From positions 322,501 through 386,500 of the forward strand of contig JABMCL010002145.1 of assembly GCA_018857735.1 (NCBI GenBank): DNA of 64,000 nt, written 5' to 3'. Below are positions 12,811-25,133 of this stretch, one piece after another. The notes under the pieces were generated by a model. That model did not search any database, was not told where the DNA came from, and was given only the letters and a program-made list of their open reading frames with translations. The DNA comes from Alviniconcha marisindica. Its lineage: Eukaryota; Mollusca; Gastropoda; Provannidae. Both the position numbers and the translations under genes were made by a program. Every line of letters starts with the position of its first letter. Within the stretch, counting starts at the first letter, position 1.

Positions 12811-12899
12811 TCTTTCTACCTTCATTTAAAGGGCATGTGTCTTTTCTTCTTTATTTTAATGAATATGGTTTCCTCTGTTTTTCATTTCAATCTCCTTGA

Positions 12900-13285
12900 G
12901 CACGCTGAGTATTGAACGGAATCATGTGCTATAAAAATGGGCAACATTTACATTAACGGAATGCTATAAAAGTGGATGACATTCAAATAAACAAAATCAT
13001 GAGCTATAAAAATGAAGAAGATTCACGCTGACAGAATCACGTGCTATAAAGTGGATGACATTCAAGTTAACAGAATCACGTGCTACAAAAATGGATGACA
13101 ATTATGTTAATGGAATCATGTGCTATAAAAACAGATGACATTCATGTTAAAGGAATCATGTGCCATAAAAATGGATGACATGTTAATGGAATCATGTGCT
13201 ATAAAAATGGACGACATTCATGTTAACGGAATCACATGCTATAAAATGGATGACATTCAAGTTAACAGAATCCCCTGCTATAATA
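12900..13285. repeat. ~42-bp degenerate repeat
   Basis: About nine diverged copies of aatggatgacattcatgtta, then acggaatcatgtgctataa. Confidence 0.8.
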
Positions 13286-13289
13286 TGAA

Positions 13290-13725
13290 CACTACCATCA
13301 GATGATGTCAGCACACGCCTAACACTGTAACAGCTTAATACAGCAGGGCTGTCATGACCATGTCAGTACACGCCTAACACTGTAACAGCTTAATACAGCA
13401 GGGCTGGCATGACGATGTCAGCACACGCCTAACACTGTAACAGCTTAATACAGCAGGGCTGGCATGACGATGTCAGCACACGCCTAACACTGTAACAGCT
13501 TAATACAGCAGGGCTGGCATGACGATGTCAGCACACGCCTAACACTGTAACAGCTTAATACAGCAGGGCTGGCATGACGATGTCAGCACACGCCTAACAC
13601 TGTAACAGCTTAATACAGCAGGGCTGGCATGACGATGTCAGCACACGCCTAACACTGTAACAGCTTAATACAGCAGGGCTGGCATGACGATGTCAGCACA
13701 CGCCTAACACTGTAACAGTCTATTC
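13290..13725. repeat. 55-bp minisatellite
   Basis: Eight almost identical copies of gatgtcagcacacgcctaac, then actgtaacagcttaatacag and cagggctggcatgac. Homogeneity implies recent expansion or gene conversion. Confidence 0.95.
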
Positions 13726-13749
13726 CAGTGTCATCAGTTATGACCAAAG

Positions 13750-14470
13750 TGCAAGGGTTGGCAGCCCTGCCATTGGAGTTTCCTCTTGATTCAAGAGTGA
13801 CATCACTGGAGCTCCCTCTCCTCTTGATTCAAGAGTGATGTCACTGGAGCTCCCTCTTGATTCAAGAGTGACGACACTGTAATTTCCTCTTAATTCAAGA
13901 GTGACGTCACTGTAATTTCTTCTTGATTCAAGAGTGACGACACTGTAATTTCCTCTTAATTCAAGAGTGACGTCACTGTAATTTCTTCTTGATTCAAGAG
14001 TGACGACACTGTAATTTCCTCTTAATTCAAAAGTGACATCACTGGAATTTCCTCTTGATTCAAGAATGACGTCACTGGAGTTTCCTCTTGATTCAAAGTG
14101 ACATCACTGGAGTTTCCTCTTGATTCAACAGTGTGATGTCTCTTGATTAAAGAGTTTATGTCATTTGATTAAGGATCAAAGAGTGTGAAGCCATTAGTGT
14201 TTCCTCTCGATTCAACACTGACGTCACTGGAACTGTATCTGATTCAACAAAGTGATGCTATTGGAGTTTCCTCTTGACTCAAAAGAATGATGTCAGTGTT
14301 CTTCAGTTCAAGTGAGTGATCTTGTTGGAATTTTCTTATGACTCGAGTAATGCCACTGGAACCCTCTCCGATTCAACTGAGTGACAACACTGGCGTTTCT
14401 TTTCACTTAAGAGACTGATGTCATTACGGCATTCTCCGACTCAAGCGAGTGACATCACTGAAGCATTCTC
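13750..14470. repeat. Degenerate ~38-bp repeat
   Basis: Diverging copies of tttcctcttgattcaagagt and gacgtcactggaa. The gtgacgtcac core is a CRE-like palindrome present in several copies. Confidence 0.8.
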
Positions 14471-15786
14471 TGACCCAAAACAGTGATGTCAATGGAGTGG
14501 TCTCTCACCCAAGACAGTGATGTCACTGGAGTGGTCTGACTGAAGACAGTGATGTCACCAGAGTGGTCTGACTGAAGACAGTGATGTCACTGGAGTGGTC
14601 TGACTGAAGACAGTGATGTCACTGGTGTGGTCTGACTGAAGACTGATGTCACCAGAGTGGTCTGACTGAAGACAGCGATGTCACCAGAGTGGTCTGACTG
14701 AAGACAGTGATGTCACTGGTGTGGTCTGACTGAAGACAGTGATGTCACTGGAGTGGTCTGAATGAAGACAGTGATGTCACCAGAGTGGTCTGACTGAAGA
14801 CAGTGATGTCACCAGAGTGGTCTGACTGAAGACAGTGATGTCACCAGAGTGGTCTGACTGAAGACAAGTGAATGGTACTCTGGAGTGGTCTGACTGAAGA
14901 CAGTGATGTATCTGGAGTGGTCTGACTGAAGACAGTGATGTATCTGGAGTGGTCTGACTGAAGACAGTGATGTATCTGGAGTGGTCTGACTGAAGACAGT
15001 GATGTATCTGGAGTGGTCTGACTGAAGACAGTGATGTCACTGGAGTGGTCTGACTGAAGAGTAATGTCTCTGGTGTGGTCTGACTGAAGACAGTGAGGTC
15101 ACTGGAGTGGTCTGACTGAAGACAGTGACGTCACTGGTGTGGTCTGACTGAAGACAGTGATGTCACCAAAGTGGTCTGACTGAAGACAGTGATGTCACCA
15201 GAGTGGTCTGACTGAAGACAGTGATGTCACCAGAGTGGTCTGACTGAAGACAGTGATGTCACCAGAGTGGTATGACTGAAGACAGTGATGTCACCAGAGT
15301 GGTCTGACTGAAGACAATGATGTCACCAGAGTGGTCTGACTGAAGACAGTGATGTCACTGGTGTGGTCTGACTGAAGACAGTGATGTCACCAAAGTGGTC
15401 TGACTGAAGACAGTGATGTCACCAGAGTGGTCTGACTGAAGACAGTGATGTCACCAGAGTGGTCTGACTGAAGACAGTGATGTCACTGGAGTGGTCTGAC
15501 TGAAGACAGTGATGTCACTGGAGTGGTCTGACTGAAGACAGTGATGTCACTGGCGTGGTCTGACTGAAGACAGTGATGTCACTGGTGTGGTCTGACTGAA
15601 GACAGTGATGTCACTGGTGTGGTCTGACTGAAGACAATGATGTCACCAGAGTGGTCTGACTGAAGACAGTGATGTCACCAGAGTGGTCTGACTGAAGACA
15701 GTGATGTCACTGGAGTGGTCTGACTGAAGACAGTGATGTCACTGGCGTGGTCTGACTGAAGACAGTGATGTCACTGGCGTGGTCTG
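14470..15786. repeat. 32-bp minisatellite
   Basis: About 40 copies of gtggtctgactgaagacagt, then gatgtcactgga or gatgtcaccaga. Subtypes alternate in blocks. The left edge grades into the previous Ctt-gattcaa array, as both share gtgatgtcactgga. Confidence 0.95.
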
Positions 15787-16030
15787 CGATTCCTGAAGCC
15801 AGTACTATCAGTTTTGCTCAGACCAATGGCATCACTGGAGCCCACTGTGATTCAGGGAATTATATCTAAGTACCTGTCACGCCCCCAGCCCCCACCAACA
15901 TCACCCAACTCCCCAACCTCTCCATCCCCCTGATAGAACCTACTGGTTGACTGGGCATAAAACACCAAGTTACTTACTTACTTACTTACCAACCCCCTCC
16001 TATTATTCAGATTCTGGGGTATTAAAAACT
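15787..16030. other. Unique sequence between two arrays
   Basis: No confident gene. On the minus strand a short open stretch (SSDAIGLSKTDSTGF) follows a possible acceptor, but no donor is visible at its end. A (ctta)n run lies at 15970-15990. Confidence 0.4.
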
Positions 16031-16945
16031 TGTGACTGGTGTACCCACAGCCACCCACCATGATGATTTATAGTACACAGCCAAACCACTGCGGTACCCA
16101 CAGCCACCCACCATGATGATTTATAGTACACAGCCAAACCACTGCGGTACCCACAGCCACCCACCATGATGATTTATAGTACACAGCCAAACCACTGCAG
16201 TACCCACAGCCACCCACCATGATGATTTATAGTACAGACCACTGCAGTACCCACAGCCACCCACCATGATTTATAGTACAGACCACTGCAGTACCCACAG
16301 CCACCCACCATGATGATTTATAGTACAGACCACTGCAGTACCCACAGCCACCCACCATGATGATTTATAGTACAGACCACTGCAGTACCCACAGCCACCC
16401 ACCATGATTTATAGTACAGACCACTGCAGTACCCACAGCCACCCACCATGATTTATAGTACAGACCACTGCAGTACCCACAGCCACCCACCATGATGAGT
16501 TAGCTAGTACACAGCCAAACCACTGCAGTACCCACTGCCACCCACCATGATAGTAGTACACAGCCAAACCACTGCAGTACCCACTGCCAGCCACCATGAT
16601 GAGTTAGTAGTACACAGCCAAACCACTGCAGTACCCACTGCCACCCACCATGATTTATAGTAAAAGAAAACCCCTGCAGTACCCACTGCCACCCACCATG
16701 ATAGTAGTAGCACAGAAAACCCCTGCAGTACCCACTGCCAGCCACCATGATGAGTTAGAGTACACAGCCAAACCACTGCAGTACCCACTGCCACCCACCA
16801 TGATGAGTTAGTAGTACACAGCCAAACCACTGCAGTACCCACTGCCAGCCACCATGATGAGTTAGCAGTACACAGCCAAACCACTGCAGTACCCACTGCC
16901 ACCCACCATGATGAGTTAGCAGTACACAGCCAAACCACTGCAGTC
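16030..16945. repeat. 53-bp minisatellite
   Basis: About 19 copies of cagccaaaccactgcagtac, then ccacagccacccaccatgat and a variable gatttatagtaca tail that is 10-15 bp shorter in some copies. Predicted minus-strand Trp/Gly-rich peptides are repeat artefacts. Confidence 0.93.
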
Positions 16946-17029
16946 TGCATGCATGCTAATCCTCTCTGCCCCAACTCTCCCTCCCACGCCCAACCCACAA
17001 AGCTAATTCAGAACAGCAAAACAGCGGGA

Positions 17030-18755
17030 GAGCAACCACACAGACACTGAGCTCACTGAGAACAACCACACAGACACTGAGCTCATAGAGAACAACCACA
17101 CAGACACTGAGCTCACTGAGAACAACCACACAGACACTGAGCTCACTGAGAACCACACAGACACTGAGCTCACTGAGAACAACCACACAGACACTGAGCT
17201 CATAGAGAACAACCACACAGACACTGAGCTCATTGAGAACAACCACACAGACACTGAGCTCACTGAGAACAACCACACAGACAGAGCTCATAGAGAACAA
17301 CCACACAGACACTGAGCTCATAGAGAACAACCACACAGACAGAGCTCATAGAGAACAACCACACAGACACTGAGCTCATAGAGAACAACCACACAGACAC
17401 TGAGCTCATAGAGAGCAACCACACAGACACTGAGCTCACTGAGAACAACCACACAGACACTGAGCTCATAGAGAACAACCACACAGACACTGAGCTCATA
17501 GAGAACAACCACACACAGACACTGAGCTCACTGAGAACAACCACACAGACACTGAGCTCACTGAGAACAACCACACACAGACACTGAGCTCATAGAGAAC
17601 AACCACACAGACACTGAGCTCATAGAGAACAACCACCACAGACACTGAGCTCACTGAGAACAACCACACAGACACTGAGCTCACTGAGAACAACCACACA
17701 GACACTGAGCTCATGAGACACCAACCACACAGACACTGAGCTCATAGAGAACAACCACACAGACACTGAGCTATAGAGAACAACCACACAGACACTGAGC
17801 TCATAGAGAACAACCACACAGACACTGAGCTCATAGAGAACAACCACACAGACACTGAGCTAATAGAGAACAACCACACAGACACTGAGCTAATAGAGAA
17901 CAACGCACACAGACACTGAGCTCATAGAGAACAACCACACAGACACTGAGCTAATAGAGAACAACACACAGACACTGAGCTCATAGAGAACAACCACACA
18001 GACACTGAGCTCATAGAGAACAACCACACAGACACTGAGCTCATAGAGAACAACCACACAGACACTGAGCTCATAGAGACAACCACACAGACACTGAGCT
18101 CACTGAGAACAACCACACAGACACTGAGCTCATAGAGAACAACCACACGCAGACACTGAGCTCACTGAGAACAACCACACAGACACTGAGCTCATTGAGA
18201 ACAACCACACAGACACTGAGCTCATTGAGAACAACCACACAGACACTGAGCTCATAAGAACAACCACAAGACACTGAGTATAGAGACAACCACACAGACA
18301 CTGAGCTCATAGAGAACAACACACAGACACTGAGCTCATAGAGAACAACCACACAGACACTGAGCTCACTGAGAACAACACACTGGCTCATGAAAACCAC
18401 ACAGACACTGAGCTAATAGAGAACAACCACACAGACACTGAGCTCACTGAGAACAACCACACAGACACTGAGCTCATAGAGAACAACCACACAGACACTG
18501 AGCTCATGAGAACAACCACACAGACACTGAGCTCATAGAGAAGAGCAACCACACAGACACAGAGCTCATAGAGAACAACCACACAGACACTGAGCTCACT
18601 GAGAACAACCACACGCAGACACTGAGCTAATAGAGAACAACCACACAGACACTGAGCTCACTGAGAACAACCACACAGACACTGAGCTAATAGAGAACAA
18701 CCACACAGACACTGAGCTAATAGAGAAGAGCAACCACACAGACACCGACTTCATT
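17030..18755. repeat. 30-bp minisatellite
   Basis: Nearly 60 copies of caaccacacagacactgagc, then tcatagagaa or tcactgagaa. Single-base deletions are scattered from 17700 to 18420, breaking otherwise open frames. AGCT palindromes recur in every unit. Confidence 0.95.
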
Positions 18756-18863
18756 CAGGAGAGAAGTCAGACGCACACACTGACCCAGAGCTGCCCACCC
18801 TTCTCTTGACTTTAGTGCAGCAAAATCAGATTTTAAGTGTAGCAATTAGATTTTGAACGTAGC

Positions 18864-21128
18864 ATATATATGACTTAGTGCCAAAAGGTGCGCAAATGGG
18901 GGGTCCATTTTTGACTGTCAATAAAATCTGTTTCAAACACTCTGTCTTGTTGTTACTTTGTGCGTTCATAATTAGTCAGTATCACAGTGGAAACAATATG
19001 AGCTCCAAATCTGGAGCAGCTGGAGAAATATTATTTTTTGAAAGTGAAAAGCGCCACGAAATTCGACTCCTGAAAACGGACACGCTCACAGTGAGTGCTT
19101 TTGATGCTTTCATTCACATACATGACAAATCAAAACATTACCTCAGTCACCGATTTGCACAGAGGAGATATCGCTTTACACAGTGCATATAAAATCACTA
19201 AGTTTTGTTTTTGGAGTTAGAGGCTCTGAAATATCCCTCGGTCGAACGTTATGTGTGTTGAAATGTTTCATGACCAGCATCCGCAGACAATCTAGTGAAG
19301 AACGGACTTTCTCTTTCGTCAAAACTTTACTCCAGTCACTGTGGTACGTCACTGCATCAGGCGCCAATGTTTATTTTACTGCCAAATGTCTGGGTAGTTT
19401 TTAAAATATATTTTGCCATTCTTCATAAAATTGTCGCAATGAATAACGTTCAACAAAGTATTAAACAAGCAAAAGGAAAAAAAAAAGTTTTTGTGCTTTT
19501 GCACTACTTCCGGTTAGCCATGTTACACATCCAGGTCATTTGCTTTTAGCACATGGCTGCATGGAAGAGACATTCTGATATATGCGAAAGGTGTGTGATA
19601 ATATTTTTGAAGACCGTAACGTTCAACTTAATTTAAACGTTCATGGAGATTTAGTCAAATCTTCCGGTTATACGATGATATTTATATTGGTATATGCCAA
19701 TCTTTTAAAAGTATCGGAATGTTAGCATACAGATTGAGTTTTTGTTGCTGTCGATCTAAAGTTTGTTCAGATGCTTTCGTAAATTTGTTTTCACCGAGTT
19801 TCTTACAACATGGGTGTGTGCTGAAATCGTAATGTGCGACAGCAGAATGGTTATAAACAGTATATTCTGATCGTACTCTTCACATTTTTTGCTTGCACTT
19901 AATGCAGTTCGTTTTGTTTACAAACAACATTTTGTTTACAAACTACGTCTTCAAACAAATCATCATATATGGCAGACAATTCAAGTTAACACAGGTTAAA
20001 GTCATCAAGTCAGGTGTTGAACATTACGATTACAACACGAGCTGTGGGAATAATAATGTTCGACATAACTATAGTGACCATACCTGTTTGCCTTCCAGAG
20101 TTCTAAAAATGTAAGGTGCCGATCTTAATAGCATTATTCTTTGGCTGTGATTTTTTTAGTAATACTTATTATGATTTTTTATATTTTATTATTATTAATT
20201 CTTTCACTTTTAAGTTAACTGTTCAACTATTTTTGTCCTAGGCACCCGAGTCAACATGACCAAGAAACGCATGGATGACAGGTTGCATGTGTTTTCCTGT
20301 GACACCCAAAAGCAGCAAAAGTTGCACTTACTCTTACTTGCTCCTTTTTCTCTTACAAAAACACTTACTTGTTTGTTAAATAATAAGTATTACTTATTTT
20401 GTTATGAAAAACAAAGTACCATGTTGTCTCATTAACGTTGTTATCCACTACAACAAAATTAATGCAGCAAAAACTGTTCACATGGAAATAGTTATGTCTT
20501 TATATTTACAGTAATAAAAAGTTACTGATTTATCATTTTCATCAAGAAACAAACAGCATTGTACATCTTGTTGAAATAGTAATGTTCACATATTTCTTAC
20601 ATCATTTGCTGTTTATGTAAACGAAAGCTTAAATTTGAGGGGAAAAAATCATCAAATCTTCCTTGTCACATATTGTTCAAATTAAAGAATAACTGTTTAT
20701 GTTTCAAAATGTGTTGCTTTTTATTCATTTAAAAATGTTCAAGATTGGCTGTATGTTGAACGTTATGTATTGCAACAAACTATGTGTAGCATGCTGTTCT
20801 GTGTGACACAGAACAAACAACAGTTTACTTGGTAATACTCATGTGGATCACATCTTGTAAGATCAGCTGGGTTTTCACAGTTAACTGCATGATTAGCAGC
20901 ACAGTGATGTGGGCTTGTTGTAATGTGTAATGTTCAACATCTTGTCACAAATCACACTGAAAGTCAAATTTCTCAGGAACGAAGAGCAGCACTGCCTTCT
21001 CCCTTCACTGGTGGATGAATTCACATGGTTCATTCAAAAATGCATTACTCACTCACATCCTGTCAACTTTATTTTCTAGTACCTCTGTCCTCTTTTCTTG
21101 CACACCTTTTGGCACTAAGTCATATATA
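18864..21128. mobile_element. TIR DNA element, copy 1 (no transposase seen)
   Basis: The left end (tatatgacttagtgccaaaa then ggtg) is the inverse of the right end at 21103-21128. TA dinucleotides flank both ends. The interior of about 2.2 kb is AT-rich with no long reading frame, so this is probably non-autonomous. Seven copies of the 11-mer TAAYGTTCRAC occur inside, in both orientations, at 19241, 19444, 19617, 20016, 20054, 20755 and 20928. The same ends occur in the element at 33321-37351. I cannot assign the superfamily. Confidence 0.75.
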
Positions 21129-21880
21129 CACATGTTCTTCTTTCGCAATTCGCTTTTGCAGTAATGTGCGCCAGAACAGATGTCATGATCGGCTGCAGAG
21201 AGAGCGATGTTGTGCACTACAAAGAAATTTGTGAAAAGCATCTCTGCTCAAATTATGTCCAAATGCTGTGAAGACGGCATCTCACAACCCATCAAAATTA
21301 ATGGGAAATCTTCAGTGTACTTCCTATTGCTTTTTCTTTGTTGATGTGACACTTCGAGTTGACGCGTTGTTCGACGTCGTACATTCCGCCATGGGCGACA
21401 GAAAAGTCCCAAGAACTAAAGCAGCAGGTGCTGCACTTCACATGCTTGGCACTCTGCACAGAAACTTTTCTGTATGATACTCTTCCCGAAAATTTTGGTC
21501 TGCATTTTTTTTATGAGATTCATCACCCGGAAGCTGGCTTTCAGCTTCTCACTTCGGCATGGCGATCTGAAATGATTGAAAATGGAAGTTGTCTCGCCAT
21601 GAAGTGACGCATAAGAGCGGGAATTGAACCGAACGCTACGATTGGTCAGCTGGTTAAAACGCGAACGCCGATTGGCTGTGGCACAACCAACACATCAGAC
21701 ACAAAAAAGGGACATGCGCAACCGGTTTCTGGCAAATCTGATGCCCACACGCACGCATGGGATTGAAAATAAACAATTGTTGTTTTCTGAGGGAGAGCAT
21801 AGTGATATGATCATCAGCGTAGCAGCATAGCGCAGCGCCCTTGGGCATAGCAAACTTCGGCCAAAACGTAGTGATTGGCA
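21129..21880. other. CpG-rich unique segment with inverted CCAAT boxes
   Basis: Non-repetitive sequence with more CpG than its surroundings and three ATTGG motifs (about 21641, 21671 and 21873). No supported gene is seen. It could be a promoter or simply old unique intron sequence. Confidence 0.35.
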
Positions 21881-22410
21881 GCTCTACTGACCTGATTCAG
21901 GAAAGCAACCACACGCGCGCACACACATACACTGACCTGATTCAGGAGAGCAAACACACACAAACACACACGCATGCACAAATGCATGCATGCACACACA
22001 CACACACAGACCTGATTCTGGACAGCAATCATACACACAAACACACACTGACCTGATTCAGGAAAACAACCACACACACACAAACACAACTGACCTGATT
22101 CAGGAAAACAACCACACACACACAAACACACACTGACCTGATTCAGGAAAACAACCACACACACACAAACAAACACTGACTGATTCAAGGAAAACAACCA
22201 CACACACACAAACACACACTGACCTGATTCAGGAAAACAACCACACACACACAAACACCACTGACCTGATTCAGAAAACAACCACACACACACAACAACA
22301 CTGACCTGATTCAGGAAAACAACCACACACACACAAAACACACTGACACTGAACGGAAAAAAAACCACACACACACAAACCCCAAATGACCTGATTCGAA
22401 AAACACAACA

Positions 22411-22480
<70 letters not shown>

Positions 22481-22607
22481 CTGATTCAAGACAGCAATCA
22501 CACAGACACACACACACACACACACACACACAACACACACACACTCTGACCTGATTCAAGAGAGCACACACACACACACACAGACACACACACACACGCA
22601 CACTGAC
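21881..22607. repeat. Array carrying 5' splice-site copies, with (CA)n
   Basis: About 15 copies of actgacctgattcaggaaaa plus caaccacacacacacaaaca. On the minus strand each unit reads CTGAATCAG then GTCAGTG, duplicating the 3' end and donor of the exon ending at 22608 (CTCAATCAG then GTCAGTG). Some copies keep the exon's gagagc as well. Pure (CA)n at 22405-22480 interrupts it. Confidence 0.92.
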
Positions 22608-22841
22608 CTGATTGAGGAGAGCGATGTCATGGGAGCTCATGCCCCAGCCAGCATCGGAGGCCCTGACTCGGATCTCGCCAGGCTTGGTGGGCGCCACCTC
22701 CTCCTCCGGGCAGTGTCCTGGGATGGTGGACAAGTCACCAGGCATCAACAGCGAGGTGATGGTGAAGGTGGTGGTGGCCAGGGCCAGGGCATTGCGCACA
22801 TTCTGCTCGACCACTCCAAGGTCAACCAAGGTTGTGGGATC
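22608..22841 (-). CDS. C2CD2-like gene, exon 5 (end of SMP domain)
   Basis: Phase 0-0 exon of 78 codons. The chosen acceptor is TTGATTGCTTTGAG before 22841, which has a pyrimidine-rich tract; an in-frame alternative at 22865 adds DFLVDCFE but has a purine-rich upstream region. The donor is GTCAGT. The product reads DPTTLVDLGVVEQNVRNALA then LATTTFTITSLLMPG, with a Pro/Glu-rich segment and GEIRVRASDAGWGMSSHDIA at the end. The amphipathic helix pattern (VDLGVVEQNVRNAL) fits the last helix of an SMP domain. It continues the frame of the exon at 23587. Confidence 0.72.
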
Positions 22842-22865
22842 CTCAAAGCAATCAACAAGGAAATC

Positions 22866-23200
22866 CTCACTCAGTCACTCCGCCTCCCACATTTAACACA
22901 ACCCTCACTCCGCCTCCCACGTTTAACACAACCCTCACTCCACCTCCCACATTTAACACAACCCTCACTCCACCTCCCACACTTAACACAACCCTCACTC
23001 CACCTCCCACATTTAACATGACCCTCACTCCACCTCCCACACTTAACACAACCCTCACTCCACCTCCCACATTTAACACGAACCTCACTCCACCTCCCAC
23101 ATTTAACACAACCCTCACTCCACCTCCCACATTTAACACGACCCTCACTCCACCTCCCACACTTAACACGACCCTCACTCCACCTCTCAAACTTTGACCT
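22866..23200. repeat. 30-bp minisatellite upstream of exon 5
   Basis: Eleven copies of ctccacctcccacatttaac then acaaccctca, exactly two units per 60 bases. On the minus strand the unit reads GGAGTGAG then GGTTG, resembling the sequence at the alternative exon start (GAGTGAG then GATTT). Confidence 0.95.
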
Positions 23201-23279
23201 GCACACACAGGGAGCCCTACTGCAGTACTAGAAACAAGTCCAGCAGGAGCCATGGTATTAACCAGCACTTTTATTGTCA

Positions 23280-23317
23280 GCTGTGTGTGTGAGTGTGTGT
23301 GTGTGTGTGTGTGTTTT

Positions 23318-23365
<48 letters not shown>

Positions 23366-23490
23366 GTGTGTGTGATGTGTGTGTGTGTGTGTGGTGTGTG
23401 TGTGTGTGTGTGTGTGTGTGTGGCATGCGTGCATGCGTATGTGTGCATGCCTGCATGTGTGTGTGTGTGTGTGTGTGTCTGTGTGTGGGT
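23280..23490. repeat. (TG)n microsatellite, compound
   Basis: TG run with interspersed tgtgat, gcatgcgtgcatgcgtatg and gggtgggtg. The GCATGC repeats are self-complementary. Confidence 0.95.
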
Positions 23491-23586
23491 GGGTGTGATA
23501 AAATAAGCATATCCTTAGGTCTTTGTAAGTGCCCTGGGCTCTGATGAGAAGGAGCACCATAAATAATATTATTGCTATAAACTCAC

Positions 23587-23691
23587 CTGGTAGGGATTGG
23601 TTGGTTTGACAAGAACCCTGACCTCAGGAGGATTTTCAAATATAGCTTTGACCTTGACATCTTTCTTCTCACAATAGGCTTTGATCTGCAC
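23587..23691 (-). CDS. C2CD2-like gene, exon 4 (SMP domain)
   Basis: Phase 0-0 exon of 35 codons. The acceptor is ttcatttgcag and the donor GTGAGT. The product is VQIKAYCEKKDVKVKAIFEN then PPEVRVLVKPTNPYQ. Alternating hydrophobic strands match the region of C2CD2L reading [23 protein letters not shown]...LTVLPK. This is part of the SMP beta barrel that shuttles glycerolipids, in mammals phosphatidylinositol for TMEM24/C2CD2L, at ER-plasma membrane contacts. The function is inferred from the family. Confidence 0.75.
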
Positions 23692-23749
23692 CTGCAAATG
23701 AAGCAAGCAAGCAGGTGAGGCATTACAGCAGGTGACAATTCCTGTCATC

Positions 23750-24240
23750 TTGCACACACAGGTAGTGAACAGTGCTGACAAGGCACACTGACACACACAG
23801 GTAGTGAACAGTGCTGACAAGGCACACTGACACACACAGGTAGTGAACAGTGCTCACAAGGCACACTGATACACACAGGTAGTGAACAGTGCTCACAAGG
23901 CACACACAGGTAGTGAACAGTGCTGACAAGGCACACTGACACACACAGGTAGTGAACAGTGCTGACAAGGCACACTGACACACACAGGTAGTGAACAGTG
24001 CTCACAAGGCACACACAGGTAGTGAACAGTGCTGACAAGGCACACTGACACACACAGGTAGTGAACAGTGCTCACAAGGCACACCCAGGTAGTGAACAGT
24101 GCTGACAAGGCACACTGACACACACAGGTAGTGAACAGTGCTCACAAGGCACACACAGGTAGTGAACAGTGCTGACAAGGCACACTGACACACACAGGTA
24201 GTGAACAATGCTCACAAGGCACACTGACACACACAAACAG
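23750..24240. repeat. 37-bp minisatellite
   Basis: About 13 copies of acacacaggtagtgaacagt then gctgacaaggcacactgac, with shorter copies lacking the cacactgac part. It lies within 60 bp of exon 4's acceptor. Confidence 0.93.
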
Positions 24241-24259
24241 ACAGAAATACATGTGTACA

Positions 24260-24301
<42 letters not shown>

Positions 24302-24422
24302 ACACACACACACACAGACTGAAATACATACATGTGTATACTGACACACACAAACAGACAACAATACATGTGTACACTGACACACACTAACAGATAGATA
24401 TATACATACATGTGCACACTGA

Positions 24423-24459
<37 letters not shown>

Positions 24460-24650
24460 AAATACATGCATGTGTATACTGACAAAAACAGAACTGCACA
24501 TGTACACTGACAGACACACACAGAGCTAAAAATACACCTACTGTACACTGACAGACACACACAGAGCTAAAAATACACCTACTGTACACTGACAGACACA
24601 CACAGAGCTAAAAATACACATACATGTACACTGACAGACACACACAGATT
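24240..24650. repeat. (CA)n and gacagacacacacagag repeats
   Basis: Two (CA)n blocks (24260-24316 and 24425-24460) with intervening aaatacatgtgtacactgac units repeated six or so times. Confidence 0.88.
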
Positions 24651-24654
24651 GCCC

Positions 24655-24796
24655 TGATATGACTGTGTGTGTGGGCATACGTGCATTGTATGCGTTGAAT
24701 CTTGAAAATATGTACACTTAAAGAATGTGTAAGTGCTTAGGGCCTGTGCAGGTTTGGTGCTCTAAGTATCCATTATTATTATCGTTATTATTCAGT
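24655..24796 (+). mobile_element. Probable retroelement 3' tail
   Basis: A tgcttagggcctgtgcaggt segment followed by gtgctctaagtatccattat and a (TTA)n-like end. This layout resembles the 3' UTR ending at 6074 and so suggests a 5'-truncated LINE or SINE tail. No coding part remains. Confidence 0.4.
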
Positions 24797-25013
24797 TTGA
24801 GGACATGGGCAATGCTGACCCCAACTTACCGTCCCATTCAGCTGGAGGACGTGGGCAATGCTGACCCCAACATACAGTCCCATTCAGCTTGAGGACGTGG
24901 GCAATGCTGACCCCAACTTACCGTCCCATTCAGCTGGAGGACGTGGGCAATGCTGACCCCAACTTACCGTCCCATTCAGCTTGAGGACGTGGGCAATGCT
25001 GACCCCAACTTAC
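24797..25013. repeat. 46-bp tandem copies of exon 3's 3' end and donor
   Basis: About 4.7 copies of ttgaggacgtgggcaatgct, then gaccccaacttaccgtccca and ttcagc. Each repeats the last ~30 bases of exon 3 (codons for AHVLKLNGT) plus the GTAAGT donor. The unit therefore duplicates coding sequence along with the splice site. Confidence 0.95.
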
Positions 25014-25133
25014 CGTCCCATTCAGCTTGAGGACGTGGGCAATGCAGTTGGTCAGGCGCACACCCTCGCCGGTCTGCTGACTGGCAAACACTGACAGCAA
25101 TAAGTCCTGCGACTCGATCTTGGCCATCACCAC
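25014..25133 (-). CDS. C2CD2-like gene, exon 3 (SMP domain)
   Basis: Phase 0-0 exon of 40 codons. The acceptor is gatggacag and the donor GTAAGT. The product is VVMAKIESQDLLLSVFASQQ then TGEGVRLTNCIAHVLKLNGT. It aligns in pattern with the C2CD2L stretch containing LRCQLSAEEVRFPVSVTQQ and the following Y-VTLTLPP strand. Both boundaries are flanked by minisatellites built from those same boundaries. Confidence 0.78.

Noticed and set aside
15787..15850. Candidate C2-like exon (SSDAIGLSKTDSTGF)
   Set aside because: An acceptor is possible but no GT donor follows and the stretch is too short for a firm call.
16409..18612. Many Trp/Gly- and Val/Cys-rich minus-strand frames
   Set aside because: Array translation of the 53-bp and 30-bp units.
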